Shown here: in pieces, positions 36,269-50,456 of the stretch
How the letters are laid out: every line of letters starts with the position of its first letter
Position numbering within the stretch: position 1 is the stretch's first letter
From: Diphasiastrum complanatum
Taxonomy: Eukaryota > Streptophyta > Lycopodiopsida > Lycopodiales > Lycopodiaceae
Direction: 5' to 3'
Length of the DNA stretch: 64,000 bases
Assembly (NCBI GenBank): GCA_029204225.1
Contig: CM055098.1
Span: 5,635,246 to 5,699,245 of the forward strand
The notes under the pieces: model-generated
Told to the model about the DNA's origin: nothing
The model's database searches: none
The model's input: only the letters and a program-made list of their open reading frames with translations
Position numbers and translations under genes: made by a program

Positions 36269-37620
36269 CCCCTCCTCTTTGTCATTGCTATGGAACCCCT
36301 CATTTTCCATGTTCTTAAACTCAATTCCTCCCCTTTCTTCCGTCCCTTCTCCTTATGTGATGTCTCCATTGGCCCTCAACTCTTTGCCGATGATTTGCCT
36401 CTCATTATCGAGCTACATCACCATCCTGTCTCTCTCCTCCTTCTCGAGTTATATAGATTTTGCGACTTCTATGACTCTATGATCGATTTGTAGAAACCTA
36501 TTATTATTTTCCTCTCACATTATACCCCTCTTGTCTGGTGTTTGAATTTGGGACTTAATGTCCTTCCTCATAGAACCATTTCTAGATACCTTGGGTTTCC
36601 TCTTGGTGCTTCTTTATCCAATAGAGACCGTTTTCACTAGATCTTGGAGAAGATTAATACGAAACTGCCTATTTGGAATTCTTCTAACTTATCTTTCTCT
36701 ATTAGACCCATTGTTCTGAAACATATCATCTCTGCCTATTTCACACACTTTCTCTTCATTTGGTTTCGACCCCCCTTTCTTACTCTCTATCTTTTACTAA
36801 ATCCTTTCGAAAATTTCTTTGGAATAATCAACGCAGTCTTCTTAACTAGGATATATGTTCGGCTCCTAAGAAGCTTGGTTGTTTAAGTCTTCTTGATCCT
36901 TCAATTACCTTCCTCTCTTTCCTTTACAAACATATCCACTCCAATTTTACCTGTCCTCAACCTTGGTCCCTGATGATGACAATTATCCCTTGCCCCCTTC
37001 CTTCGTTTCAGGATAACCCTCCCCATTCTTACTTCCTTGAGTTCACTCGTTTGTATCTTTTCTTCTCCATCTCTCTCCCTCCTCTATTCAAGTCTTATAT
37101 ATGCGCGAGCTTACCTTTTGGATTGGTGGTAGCTCTATTTCTCCTCTAGAATCACTGTGGTTCTCTAAAGCGATCACCATCAATTCTAATCCTCTAGAGT
37201 TGATTGAAAATAGACGCAGTCATAGTTTATCTCGTAAGGGACTTGTTACGTGGGAACACATTATGAAATCCATCTACTCCCTTAGCCTTTCTCACCTCAA
37301 ATATGATCTTGGGCTTACCACTCGTGAAACCAACTTCATTTCCTATGCTTTCTCTCATGGGGACCTTGGACCTCTTTCTATCTCCACTTCCATGGGTCTA
37401 GCATTTATTGGATATTCAAGGCTTTGGACAAAATTGGCAAAATCTCCTACTCTTTCGTCTTCTCTGCCATCAAAGAGCCAAATTTTACTTTCTCTTGGTT
37501 TAATACTAAATGGAACCTTTTGAATCACTCCCACATTTGGAAAGCTAGATAGCTTTCTCTTCATGTCTGTGCCCATTATAGAGTAGTGACTTCTCTTAAT
37601 AATTGAAGCCATCAAAGCAA
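36269..37620 (+). pseudogene. LINE (L1-type) reverse transcriptase, 5'-truncated
   Basis: The frame begins PLLFVIAMEPL and soon reaches QLFADDLPLIIE, the F-A-D-D box of non-LTR reverse transcriptases. Later blocks are SRYLGFPLGASLSNRDRF and ILEKINTKLPIWNSSNLSFS with IRPIVLKHIIS, the usual L1-type order after the catalytic box. Traces to about 37620 are the C-terminal region (with NHSHIWKAR). At least two stops (36493 and one near 36640) break it. Domains 1-3 of the polymerase and ORF1 are missing. No poly-A tail was found. Confidence 0.8.
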
Positions 37621-41576
<3,956 letters not shown>

Positions 41577-41639
41577 TTGAATTTGGATAATAAATGCTTT
41601 GCCCTCCAAATGATCAATTCAGTGCTATCCTTGCTTGCT

Positions 41640-41965
41640 GCTGCTATCAGTGAACATATCGTTGCTTATGCTATGATCAGTTCACGTTGCTATCTTGCTT
41701 TCTGCTATCAGTGCATCTGCTATCTTGCTTTCTGCTACAATTGCTTTCTGCTATCAGTGAACATATCGTTGGTTTATGCTATGATCAGTTCACGTTGCTA
41801 TCTTGCTTTCTGCTATCCGTTCATCTGCTATCAATTCATTCCAATTTGCTTTTTTTTTTTTTTTTTTTTTCTTCAGTTCATTGCTATCGTTCCTTTATGC
41901 TCTCACATCATTTCTATCATTGCTTTCTGCTATCGTTGCTTTCTGCTATCATTGCTTTCTCGATC
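41640..41965. repeat. Degenerate repeat of ttgctttctgctatc
   Basis: Many imperfect copies of a tgctttctgctatc motif, with a longer duplication (tgaacatatcgttg...tatgctatgatcagttcacg) and a poly-T run at about 41850-41870. It lies just upstream of the presumed first exon of the HAD gene. Confidence 0.75.
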
Positions 41966-42189
41966 ATTTGTTGTAAAAGATGAGAACACCTGCAAGGAAG
42001 TGCAAAGCCGTCTCTAAGGCGACTGCTGAAAATCCTGAGACATTAAGTGCACCTCCTAGCACACACAAACGGCCACGGACCAGCTACCACGATGGATCAC
42101 TAGCTAGGACGAGTGTCATGGATCAATCCGAGACCACACATTCATAGCCTGACGGTTCAAGCCACAAGAGAAAGGGTAAATTATATCGT

Positions 42190-42840
42190 ATGATTCTGTC
42201 TATAATGAATTTCGTTAATTTTAGCACTTTTAGTATTATGGTAGTAATTAGATGCTTTTGGTTCTTAATCTGGAACTAATGCTAGTTTAGGTCTTAATCG
42301 GCCACTTTAGCTAATTTTGGTACTTAACTTGGTACTTAATTTTGTACTTTAGTTGCTGTTGATACTTAACTTGGTACTTTAGCTGCTTTTGGTACTTATT
42401 TTGGTACTTTTGATAATGTGGTATAAATTAGCTGCTTTTGGTTCTTTATTTGGTACTTTAGATGGATTTGGTACTTAACTGGTACTTTGCTACTTAGATG
42501 GTACTTTGGTACTTTAGGTACTTAATTTGGTACTTTAACTGATTTTGGTACGTAAGTAGTACTTTAGATACTTTTGGTATTAAATAGTAGTAATTAGCTG
42601 CTTTTGGTACTTTATCTGATCATGGTAGTTACTTACTTTGGTACTTTAATTAGCTATTTTTGGTACTTTATCTGATTATGGTAGTTACTTACTTTGGTAC
42701 TTTAATTGCTTTTAATTACTTTGGTACTTAGTTTTGAACTTTGGTACTTAATATTATTTTGGTACTTACTTAGCTAGGTACTTTATTTGCTTTTGGTACT
42801 TAAATTGGTACTTTAGCTACATTTGGTACTTAAGTAGTAC
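42190..42840. repeat. Intron built of GGTACTTT-type motif
   Basis: The motif ttggtactt(t/a)a recurs every 10-30 bases with variable spacers (often gctgcttt or tagct), in about 650 bp. It lies between two exons of the HAD gene. Spacing is irregular, so it is not a simple tandem satellite. Confidence 0.8.
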
Positions 42841-43149
42841 TTAACTTGGTACTTTTACTGCCAAATGCTATGCCTTTGAGCACCGCAAGGCCGCCAAATT
42901 GGCCTGCCTATCACAAGGTAGCATGGGCCAGATTTGGCGAGAATGTGATTGCAATGTGCAGCAGCAAGAATGATGGCCTACAGAAAAAACTGGAAAATTG
43001 GAGCAGGGCTAACAGCCCCCCTCATAGTGGGCAACCAGGAGTTGGAAGCAACAGAGAACACTCTAGCAAGTTCGGAGGTGAGGACAATGTGTCTTAGTTA
43101 GAATTAAAGTAGAATCACTATGCTACTATATTGTACTGTACTGTGGGTC

Positions 43150-44472
43150 CTATTTGATGAAAATGAATGAATCGCGAAAGCGAAACAATCGTGAATAGTT
43201 CGGATGGAGTTCAGATGTGATGTCTAGTCACTCCAGCTGAATCAGTCCTACAGTCCTCCAGAATATAGTCAGGCACTACTGATCTACGTTTATAAGTTAA
43301 TGTAGCATTTAACAAAACTTTCAACTTATGTGCAGAATTAAATAAATGAGAGAATCAGACACACGAATAATAGCAGACACATTTGCATTCAAGATCCATT
43401 AGAGGAAGTTTAAATACAGAAAGGGCCTTTTGTCAACATTCATTTTTTTATTTTTTATTCACTTGTTTTGTACATGTGGCCCAATAGTTTCTTGACATAG
43501 TGGCTTTAATGTAATGTTACTTCTTTGAGTCACATTTTGAGTCTACACTAAAAATGACAACTTTTGATTGCCATACCAAAATGCGACAAAAATTAGTGTG
43601 TTGGAAAGCGCTTTCAATGATATGTTACATGTCATACTTTTGAGCTACTATTAAAAAGTTATAGCGATTCAAAGATATTGGTTGAAAATAGTGACAAAAT
43701 GCAAAAAAGATCTTGGCACGAATTCATATGTGGCCATTTTTGAACTCAAACTTCCTCTAATGATACATCATAAAAGTGATATGTGCACAAACGACTATAA
43801 GATCATCTATTGATTTTCTTTGTTTCTTTGAGCACTTGCATGCAGATCCACGCAGTGCATTGGCGTGAGAGAAATACAGTTCTCTCACGAGTGGCTGTCT
43901 CGCTTACTAGCGGACTTGTGGATCTTTGTGGATCCTGATCACAGAACTCGTCTCGCACGCAGGCTGACTTGTTGTCTGTATTTTTCGTCCTGATTGCTTA
44001 CTAGCATCAGACTAGTTTTCTATATCTGTATATATTTTGTATCAAGTATCATCGAGTAAGTATATAGTCGCTCTGTGTAACTTTCAGATTAGAGTAATTA
44101 AGCATCTACAACTAATCAGGAAATCACAATCGTGGTAGATTAGCCATGACCTAGAGTATATCTGCTGACATCATGCCATCAGATCAGATATCTGTACTTC
44201 TGGGTACTTGCATGATCTTGCTGGTACTCTTTGGAGCGTGAGGGCAAAAAAGGTTTCACGATGTTTTTCGTGTCGCGTCGTTTGGTTCGTCATCGTCGTC
44301 TCCTACTGGACCGCAAAAGATTCTCGTTAGCGAATCTTTTGTGTTCGTGTCTTCTCGTCAGGTGTTCGCGAATCTTTCGTGCTTCGTGTCTCTTGACTTT
44401 CGTGTTCGCAAATATTTTCTCATGTAGAGGGTTGAAAGCTAGCAAAGCTTTGTAATTAGAAACGTTTTGTTT
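43150..44472 (-). repeat. Copia family A LTR, minus copy
   Basis: Carries the family blocks ctgaatcagtcctacagtcctcc, gcagaattaaataaatgag, ctctcacgagtggctgtctcg, ctgtatatattttgtatcaag and gaaagctagcaaagctttg. It contains an extra segment (about 43395-43790) that is not in the copy at 45151-45950. Confidence 0.75.
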
Positions 44473-45150
44473 CTTCAGCTCCCTCTCAAAGCATGATAGC
44501 TTTACGATCCCAAGACTGCTCCTCTGTCTCTCAAAAAGTCCTTTGTCCAGGGGTTTGGTGAAGATATCAGTAACCATATCTTTCGTTTCGATGAAGGTGG
44601 TCTGCAACATCTTCTTCTCAATAAGGTCCCAATACTTGATCGCAATATGCTTCGTTTTGGAATGGAACACGGGCTCTTTTGTCAGATGTATTGCAGAGGT
44701 GTTATCCATCTGTAACACTAGAGGCTTGCTCCTTGTTTCGCCCAACTCGTCCAGGAACTGCCTTAGCCAGATTATCTCGTTGGCCATCTTTGCTGTTGCA
44801 ACGTACTCTGCATCGCAAGATGACTGGGCCACAATGGTCTGCTTTTTGCTGACCCAGAGAACTGCTGCTCCTGATCTAGGATCTTCTGGGTGTATCTGGA
44901 CTGGTGAAGGTATAACTTACCTCCCTTGTAGTCCCTTTCAATCTGCAAGCCAAGGTAACACCTGGCTTCTCCCAGATCCATGATCTCGAAATGTTTTGAG
45001 ATGTCTCCTTTCATTCAGCAATCAGCTGCTCACTCTTGCAAAGTATCAGAGTGTCGTCCACATACACAACCACAATGATGATCTGCCCATATGTAGCTCT
45101 GACATATACATTGGAATCAGCCAACAATGGCTTGAATCCTAATGATTTCA
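44473..45150 (-). pseudogene. Copia A reverse transcriptase end and RNase H
   Basis: On the minus strand: KSLGFKPLLADSNVYVRA, YVDDTLILCKSEQL-like, EIMDLGEARCYLGLQIERDY, LYLHQSRYTQKIL, and after a deletion AQSSCDAEYVATAKMANEII, VLQMDNTSAIHL, KTKHIAIKYW and DKGLFERQRSSL, then the LTR. It is related to 54800-55800 on the plus strand. Between QKILD and the AQSS region about 300 bases are missing compared with that copy. Confidence 0.85.
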
Positions 45151-45950
45151 GACAAAACTTTCAACAAATGTGCAGAATTAAATAAATGAGAGAATCAGAC
45201 ACACGAATAACAGCAGACACATTTGCATTCAAGATCATACATTATAAAAGTAACATGTGCACAAACAGCTACAAGATCATCTATTGATTTTCTCTGTTTC
45301 TTCAAGCACTTGCATGCAAATCCACGCAGTGCGTTGGCGTGAGAGAAATACAGTTCTCTCACAAGTGGATGTCTCGCTTACTAGTGGACTTGTGGATCTT
45401 TGTGGATCCTAATCACAGAACTCGTCTCGCACGCAGGTGGACTTGTTGTCTGTATTTTTCGTCTTGATTGCTTACTAGCATCAGACTAGTTTTCTATATC
45501 TGTATATATTTTGTATCAAGTATCATCCAGTAAGTATATAGTCGTTCTATGTAACTTTTAGATTAGAGTAATTAAGCATCTACAACTAATCAAGAATTTA
45601 CAAGAGTGGCAGATTAGCCACGACCTAGAGTGTATCTGCTGACGTCATGCCATCAGATCATATATCTTTACTTCTGGGTACTTGCATGATCTTGCTGGTA
45701 CTCTTTGGAGCATGAGGGCAAAAAAGGTCTTGCGATGTTTTTCGTGTCGTGTCGTTTGGTTCGTCGTCGTCGTCTCTTGCTGGACCGCAAAAGATTCTCG
45801 TTCGCGAATCTTTCGTGTTCGTGTCTTCTCGTCAAGCGTTCGCGAATCTTTCGTGCTTCGTGTCTCTTGACTTTCGTGTTCATGAATATTTTTGCCATGC
45901 ATAAGCCTGAAAGCTAGCAAAGCTTTGTAAGTAGAAACATTTTGTTTCTT
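45151..45950 (-). repeat. Second copia family A LTR, minus copy
   Basis: Starts within the reverse transcriptase trace (gatttcag/acaaaactttcaac) and repeats the order of 43310-44460, but without the segment at about 43395-43790. The two are very similar, so ectopic recombination between family members is likely. Confidence 0.75.
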
Positions 45951-45954
45951 CACT

Positions 45955-46181
45955 ATCAGTTGATAAGGATCAGTTGGCCTCGCCACGAGGCGAGTCGACA
46001 AGACACGCGTCCCGCCAACGGCAACCTGGGTCATGCATGGGTTGCTTGAGTGAAGAACTATATGTATAGTGTAATTTCATTTTGAGAAATATAGTTGCTA
46101 TGTGAGCTTGGTGTGGAGAGTGTTTTCTGTTTGTGTTATTGTGTAGCATGATCTGTGTTCCTATTTGAAGCAAATTCTAAG
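45955..46181 (+). repeat. Copia (family E) 5' LTR, approximate
   Basis: It lies directly before a primer site. The left border is not defined. Confidence 0.5.
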
Positions 46182-46182
46182 T

Positions 46183-46194
46183 TGGTACCAGAGC
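46183..46194 (+). other. Primer-binding site
   Basis: TGGTACCAGAGC is a one-base variant of the initiator-Met tRNA site TGGTATCAGAGC. Confidence 0.75.
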
Positions 46195-46199
46195 CGTAC

Positions 46200-47490
46200 A
46201 AGGAGTGTACATAGTACATTGTCGACGTTGAAGAGAGCTTGGGGAGAAGAACAGTCTTCTAAGAGTTTGGGGTCTACGGGGGGTTGTAGACAGAAAGTGA
46301 AGCATTGGTGCATAGATCCTATCACACAGAAGCTTGTTGAGCTTGAGACTGTGTGAGGATTCGGAGACAAGAGTTGTCGATTGAATCAGAACCTTAGCAA
46401 ACGAAATTTTGAAATTTCGAAGGGAGGCTACTTTGCGTTTGCAGTCAGTGTGCATTCAAACAGACACCGTTTTGAAAACGGTTTGAAGCATCAGACTCCT
46501 AGCAGTAGGGCGACCTCAAAGGAAGAGGATTGGCCTGTCAGAGAACTGTGAACAAGAAGCCAAGATCAGTTCTCTGTTGGAGTTTGGAAGCATAAAATCG
46601 CAGTTTTCTCTCCATTCTGAATCTTTTTGGAAGCTGTAAAAGCTTGTTGGAGGGCACCCATGGTTAATCAAATAGATTCTTAGCTGGTCGTGGACAGCCA
46701 TAGAAGGTGAACTGTGCTGGACTGATCCAGAAGTCTGTGGAAAAATGTCAAAAACCCTACGTCCATAGCTGGAACTAGGAAGCTCGTGGAGGAGGCGTGG
46801 ACAGGTCGCACGCGGTCAAGTGGAGGAGCGCGTAGTATTTGCAGGGGTTCAGCGGCTTCAGGAGTGCTATTTGACGTGCCGATGTAAGGAAGACCGTGAG
46901 ATGAATCTTCAAAAGATCTACGGTAGAGATTGGGCTACTGAGGATGAGTACCGGCCATTAGATCCAAATCGGCCATTGGATGGGGAGAGAAGAGGGCCTG
47001 AAGGGTGTTGAAAGACAAAGTAAGCTTCAACTTCATTAAAAATCTTCATACTGAAATTGGAGTTGGGTCCCTTCACAAGTGAAAGGTGAAGTTTGCTCAC
47101 ACTGAAGAAACAGTTCAAAAACACAAGAAGCCCTTAATTTTGCCTCCTTTATCCGTTTTGACCCAAACGAAGGGCACCCGGACTGTATTTGCAAGTACGG
47201 TACGCTCGCGTGCTGCCTGCGCTGGACCCCTGGCGCGCGCGCTGCCGGCGCTGGACCCCTCGCGCTCGTGCGCTGCCTGCGCTGGACCATTCCATTGGGC
47301 ACGTAGTTGGGAGTTGATGACAGAGTGCATTTCGGAAGGCGACACCGATTTGGCTTTCAATTTGGCGGAAAAGCGACGGGTAACCTGGAAAGGAGAAAAG
47401 TGCAGGTCATTATTTTTTACTTCTGACATTGCAGATGGCCTCGACATACTACTTTTAGCCTACGGTAGAAGTTTCAAGCAGTTTTGCGAT
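46200..47490 (+). other. Leader of copia E, with a duplicated gag piece
   Basis: No intact gene. It contains a C/G-rich repeat with gctgcctgcgctggacc units at about 47210-47290. The segment at about 47337-47452 (gatttggctttcaatttggc ... gcaggtcattatttt) recurs at 47640-47754, in the gag coding part. Confidence 0.5.
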
Positions 47491-47499
47491 GACAAACAT

Positions 47500-47760
47500 G
47501 GGAGAGTCCATTTTGAGTGAAACTAGTAAATTGGACGGGATTTCCAACTATGCAGTATGGAAATTCAAAATGAAAAACACACTGATGGAAAAAGGACGTG
47601 TGGGATGTAGTCACAGGTGATGAGAGGAGACCACCAAATGAAGGCGACGCCGATTTGGCTTTCAATTTGGCGGAAAAGCGACGGGTGGCCTGGTAAGGAG
47701 AAAAGTGCAGGTCATTATTTTTGACTTCTGACATCGCAGTTGGCCTCGGCATACTTTGGT
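47500..47760 (+). pseudogene. Copia (family E) gag N-terminus
   Basis: SKLDGISNYAVWKFKMKNTL followed by MEK, a frame change, VTGDERRPPNEGDADLAF and NLAEKRRVAW is a copia gag start of the same type as 14807 and 27463. Everything after 47760 is intron sequence of the HAD gene, so this is a 5' fragment of an element. Confidence 0.75.
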
Positions 47761-47799
47761 TTTAGAAGTCTTAACCAATCAGTAGAAACTATTAATCTT

Positions 47800-48555
47800 T
47801 ACTTACACATCAATCATGTGAGTTTTTGGGTACTATGGCAGAACATATTGAAAGTACATATTGGGACTTTTGGTTCTTCCCTTATTTTGAGAGCTCAGAT
47901 CTGACATATTTGGAACTATTTTGCTTCGAATTGGTAGTATTGTATGTTTGCATGAATTCCATTTGGATACTTTTGGCACTATTTTTTCAACTCTATTGAA
48001 TTGAACATGTGTGTTTATTAGCTCACAATTTGTGTGTCTTTTACTCCCATGTTTGGGATATACGAAAATTCAATGGAAAGTATTAATTCAACAATGTTAG
48101 TTTGTGTGCAAGTTGTTTGAGAAAGAGAAAGATAGTATTTTTGGTGGAGTTAAAGATAGTCAACATTCCCACTAGGAAGGAGTGTAGCCCTTGTTTTTTC
48201 CTTGTTCAAGACATGGTATCATAAACGGTTCTTTGTTGGACTTGAAACATCCACAAGGAAGGCCATGCTGATGGGAGGGAGCATTATGGTGACATTCTGG
48301 AATAGGATACAACCACATGGTTTGGAAATTTTGACTAACACTCTTCATGCTTTCTTTCTATATCTTTCATTCTTGGTGGGTTCTTGGTACTTTTGGTTCT
48401 CCTGGAGTACCAAAGTTTTGTGGGTTGTTGGTACTTTTTTGTTTGTGGTACTCCAGGATTTTTTGTTCTTGGTTCTATAATTGTTTGTGTTCGAGGTACT
48501 TATTTGTTCTACTGAAGTACCGAAATTGGTACTATTGGTTGTTGTCTTAGTCTAA
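47800..48555. repeat. GGTACTTTTGG-type motif, second block
   Basis: Scattered ttggtactttttg and ggtactccagg motifs in the 3' part of the same large intron, ending just before the acceptor at 48661. Density is lower than at 42190-42840. Confidence 0.6.
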
Positions 48556-48662
48556 ATCTCGATAAAGAAGACTTATCAAAATTGAACTGAGATATGAAAT
48601 CTGACACTACTGAGCTAAAATCTGAAATCTGTTATTTTTCTTTTTTGACCTTGCATAATCAG

Positions 48663-49210
48663 GTACAAATAGCCCTATGCTGACTAAGAGCCCCCTTGTA
48701 GGTAGTTTCTTGCATGAAGACCAACAGTTGAACAAGGATCCAGACGTGGATTTAATAATAAATGAAGTACTGGAAGAACTTTCAAAGCTCAAGGATGATA
48801 TAGACTACCTTGTAGCAGAGCAGCCCCACCATCAGACAGTAGAGGGCAAAACAGGCAAGGAAAAAACTACTATTGACATAGACGAGCTGGATGAAGATAT
48901 GAAGGAAGAGCGGGACCAGTAGGAGCATCAAGAGCAGGACCAGTATCCAAACCAGGAAGACCAAGAGCAGCAAGACTAGGCACAACAAGACCAGCAAAAG
49001 TAGCAGCAAGACCAAGAGTAGAAAGGCCAGGCACAACAGGACCACCAGACAATGTAGGACCAACAAGAGGAAGAGCAGGAGGATGTGTATGTGGATGTAG
49101 AAAATAAAGGGCAGGTGATGAAGCTGAAGGGTCCCAAAAAGAGGAAACAATAGGGGAGGAGGCCAGGGCAGAGAAGGCTGAAACTCCGCACACTTCTGAA
49201 TCTGAGACAG
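48663..49210 (+). pseudogene. HAD gene exon 3: acidic, Q/E-rich
   Basis: The exon starts TNSPMLTKSPLVGSFLHEDQ, continues acidic (IDIDELDEDMKEERDQ) and then turns into a stretch in which Q, E and D dominate, with five or more TAG codons where CAG would fit the pattern. It ends with GPKKRK and, after a frame change, an acidic Ser/Thr/Glu stretch (AETPHTSESET). The polypyrimidine tract before the acceptor (ttatttttcttttttgacc) is clear, and the donor is GACAG/GTGAAG. Confidence 0.6.
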
Positions 49211-49525
49211 GTGAAGATCTATGCGATGATACTCTGTTATCAGAGTTATATCTCCTTAAAAGATAAAGCGCTCTAGACCATACAATATTAAAACTTGTGC
49301 AAGAAAAATGTAACACGTGCACACTCTATTGCTCTAAAAGTAGAATAATTCTACCTATCATGTTATGAAGTGTGACCAAATTCACCGGGTGATCAGTGTC
49401 ACCACTAGCTGATATGTTAAGAAGACACTTGTTATTATCAAAAGAGAATCAAGACATTTCTTTTTTCTGTTGTGCAATGTGAATCTCATTATAGTGGTCA
49501 TTTTCTTGTTCTTATGTGTTTGTAG

Positions 49526-49876
49526 CACCCACCCCTTGGTGGATAAAAGACGAGAATCCAATGACAACCAGAGCCCCCGATGCTGATGACATTCCAGCTA
49601 GGGCCGGTAGGCTGGTCGTCCTCGATATAAACGGGGTGCTGTTAAACACTTACCGAACATTTCCAGATGGCCCTTTTGTAAAATGCTTCAAGAGAAACGT
49701 ACTCCGAGTGCACAAACATTGCTACTATTTTCTGAGGCCCAGAGCTAAGATGTTTTTGAAAAAACTAGCCAAAGTGGGAGTGCAGATCATTATATGGAAC
49801 AACATGAGATATTCAAAGGTCATGAAAATACTGCGTGTCTGCTTCCATGAAGAAATGCAATAAAGAATTTTCAAAG
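49526..49876 (+). pseudogene. FCP1/NIF-like HAD phosphatase exon
   Basis: The exon encodes RLVVLDINGVLLNTY, corresponding to motif I of HAD phosphatases (DxDGT/V), with Asn in place of the second Asp. It goes on with YYFLRPRAKMFLKKLAKVGV and IIIWNNMRYSKV, the strand and motif II region of the FCP1-homology domain; motif II has WNN where Thr/Ser is usual. Some plant FCP1-like proteins also have LDxNG. FCP1 relatives dephosphorylate the RNA polymerase II C-terminal repeat, but the Asn and the missing C-terminal half make activity doubtful. The TAA at 49861 may be a one-base change from CAA. Confidence 0.7.
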
Positions 49877-49984
49877 GTAGCACAACATTTAACACATTAA
49901 CACTTGTGATCACATTGTCATCTCGGGATTATTAAAGCATATGAGCTCAATTAACTAACAACAATGTATTTAGCAATACTCGCA

Positions 49985-50200
49985 AAATAAATTATCAATA
50001 CTTGTGTAGTAGTTTTTACTAGTTATTGCCTAAATTTTGGAATATTTTAGACCCAACTTGAAACTGTTTCAAATTATTTTGGATCATTTCTTAATGTATA
50101 GTACCTATTGCCTCTGTTTTGATACTATGTACCAATATTTGGTACTATTTATATGCTCCATCAAAACCGTGAGGGTAGTTTTTGGTAATGTCTAATATTT
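49985..50200. repeat. GGTACT motif, third block, in the last intron
   Basis: gtaccaatatttggtactattt and related motifs in the intron between 49877 and 50217. The acceptor is TTTTGTTTCTGTAG/ATAAA. Confidence 0.5.
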
Positions 50201-50285
50201 ACCTTTTGTTTCTGTAGATAAATTTGCTCAAAATAGACATGAGGTTTGGCATGAAGACTTCAATGAAAGAATGAAAATGTGATAT

Positions 50286-50456
50286 GCTCTGATACCACGA
50301 AGAGAATAAATGAATCAGGATCGCAGTCGCGAAGCTTTCGCGAAGGAACCACGACTCTCTTGCCCTCAGATGGAGTTCAGATACGATCGTTGGACACTGC
50401 TAGCTGAATCACTCCTACAGTCCTCCAGAGTGTAGTCAGGCATTGTTGATCTACAT
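50286..50456 (-). repeat. Copia family A LTR end with primer site
   Basis: gctctgatacca at 50286-50297 is the minus-strand primer site TGGTATCAGAGC. To its right is family A LTR sequence (cagatggagttcagatacg ... cctacagtcctccagagtgtagtcaggca). The internal part of this element is missing: to the left lies the HAD exon. Confidence 0.75.

Larger units (their letters stand above)
41980..50282 (+). pseudogene. Split gene with FCP1-like HAD domain; copia insertions in an intron
   Basis: Exons supported by splice sites and matching phases: 41980-42175; one ending at 43077 (start about 42838-42890, acceptor unclear); 48663-49210; 49526-49876; and 50218 to a stop at 50282. The donors at 42176, 43078, 49211 and 49877 all interrupt codons after the first base, and the acceptors at 48663, 49526 and 50218 supply the other two. 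The N-terminal part is basic with KRPR and KRK clusters, which suggests nuclear location. Exon 3 is acidic and Q/E-rich, with PKKRK. Exons 4-5 carry the HAD domain. Defects: a TAG in exon 1, several TAGs and a frameshift in exon 3, a TAA at 49861, and loss of the 3' end to a copia LTR. The 5.6 kb second intron holds copia sequences. It could be a transposon gene or a decayed host gene. Confidence 0.6.

Noticed and set aside
41577-42017. Hydrophobic Cys/Phe/Leu-rich ORF that looks like a membrane protein
   Set aside because: It is a by-product of the tgctttctgctatc repeat and a poly-T run.
41980-42040. Second histone-tail mimic (MRTPARK start of the HAD gene)
   Set aside because: Only a loose resemblance to H3; it needs gaps and lacks the TKQTAR core.
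48782-49322. Minus-strand Leu-rich and Pro/Ser-rich ORFs opposite the HAD gene exon 3
   Set aside because: They are the complement of the CAG/GAG/CCA-rich exon, whose splice sites and phases support the plus strand.
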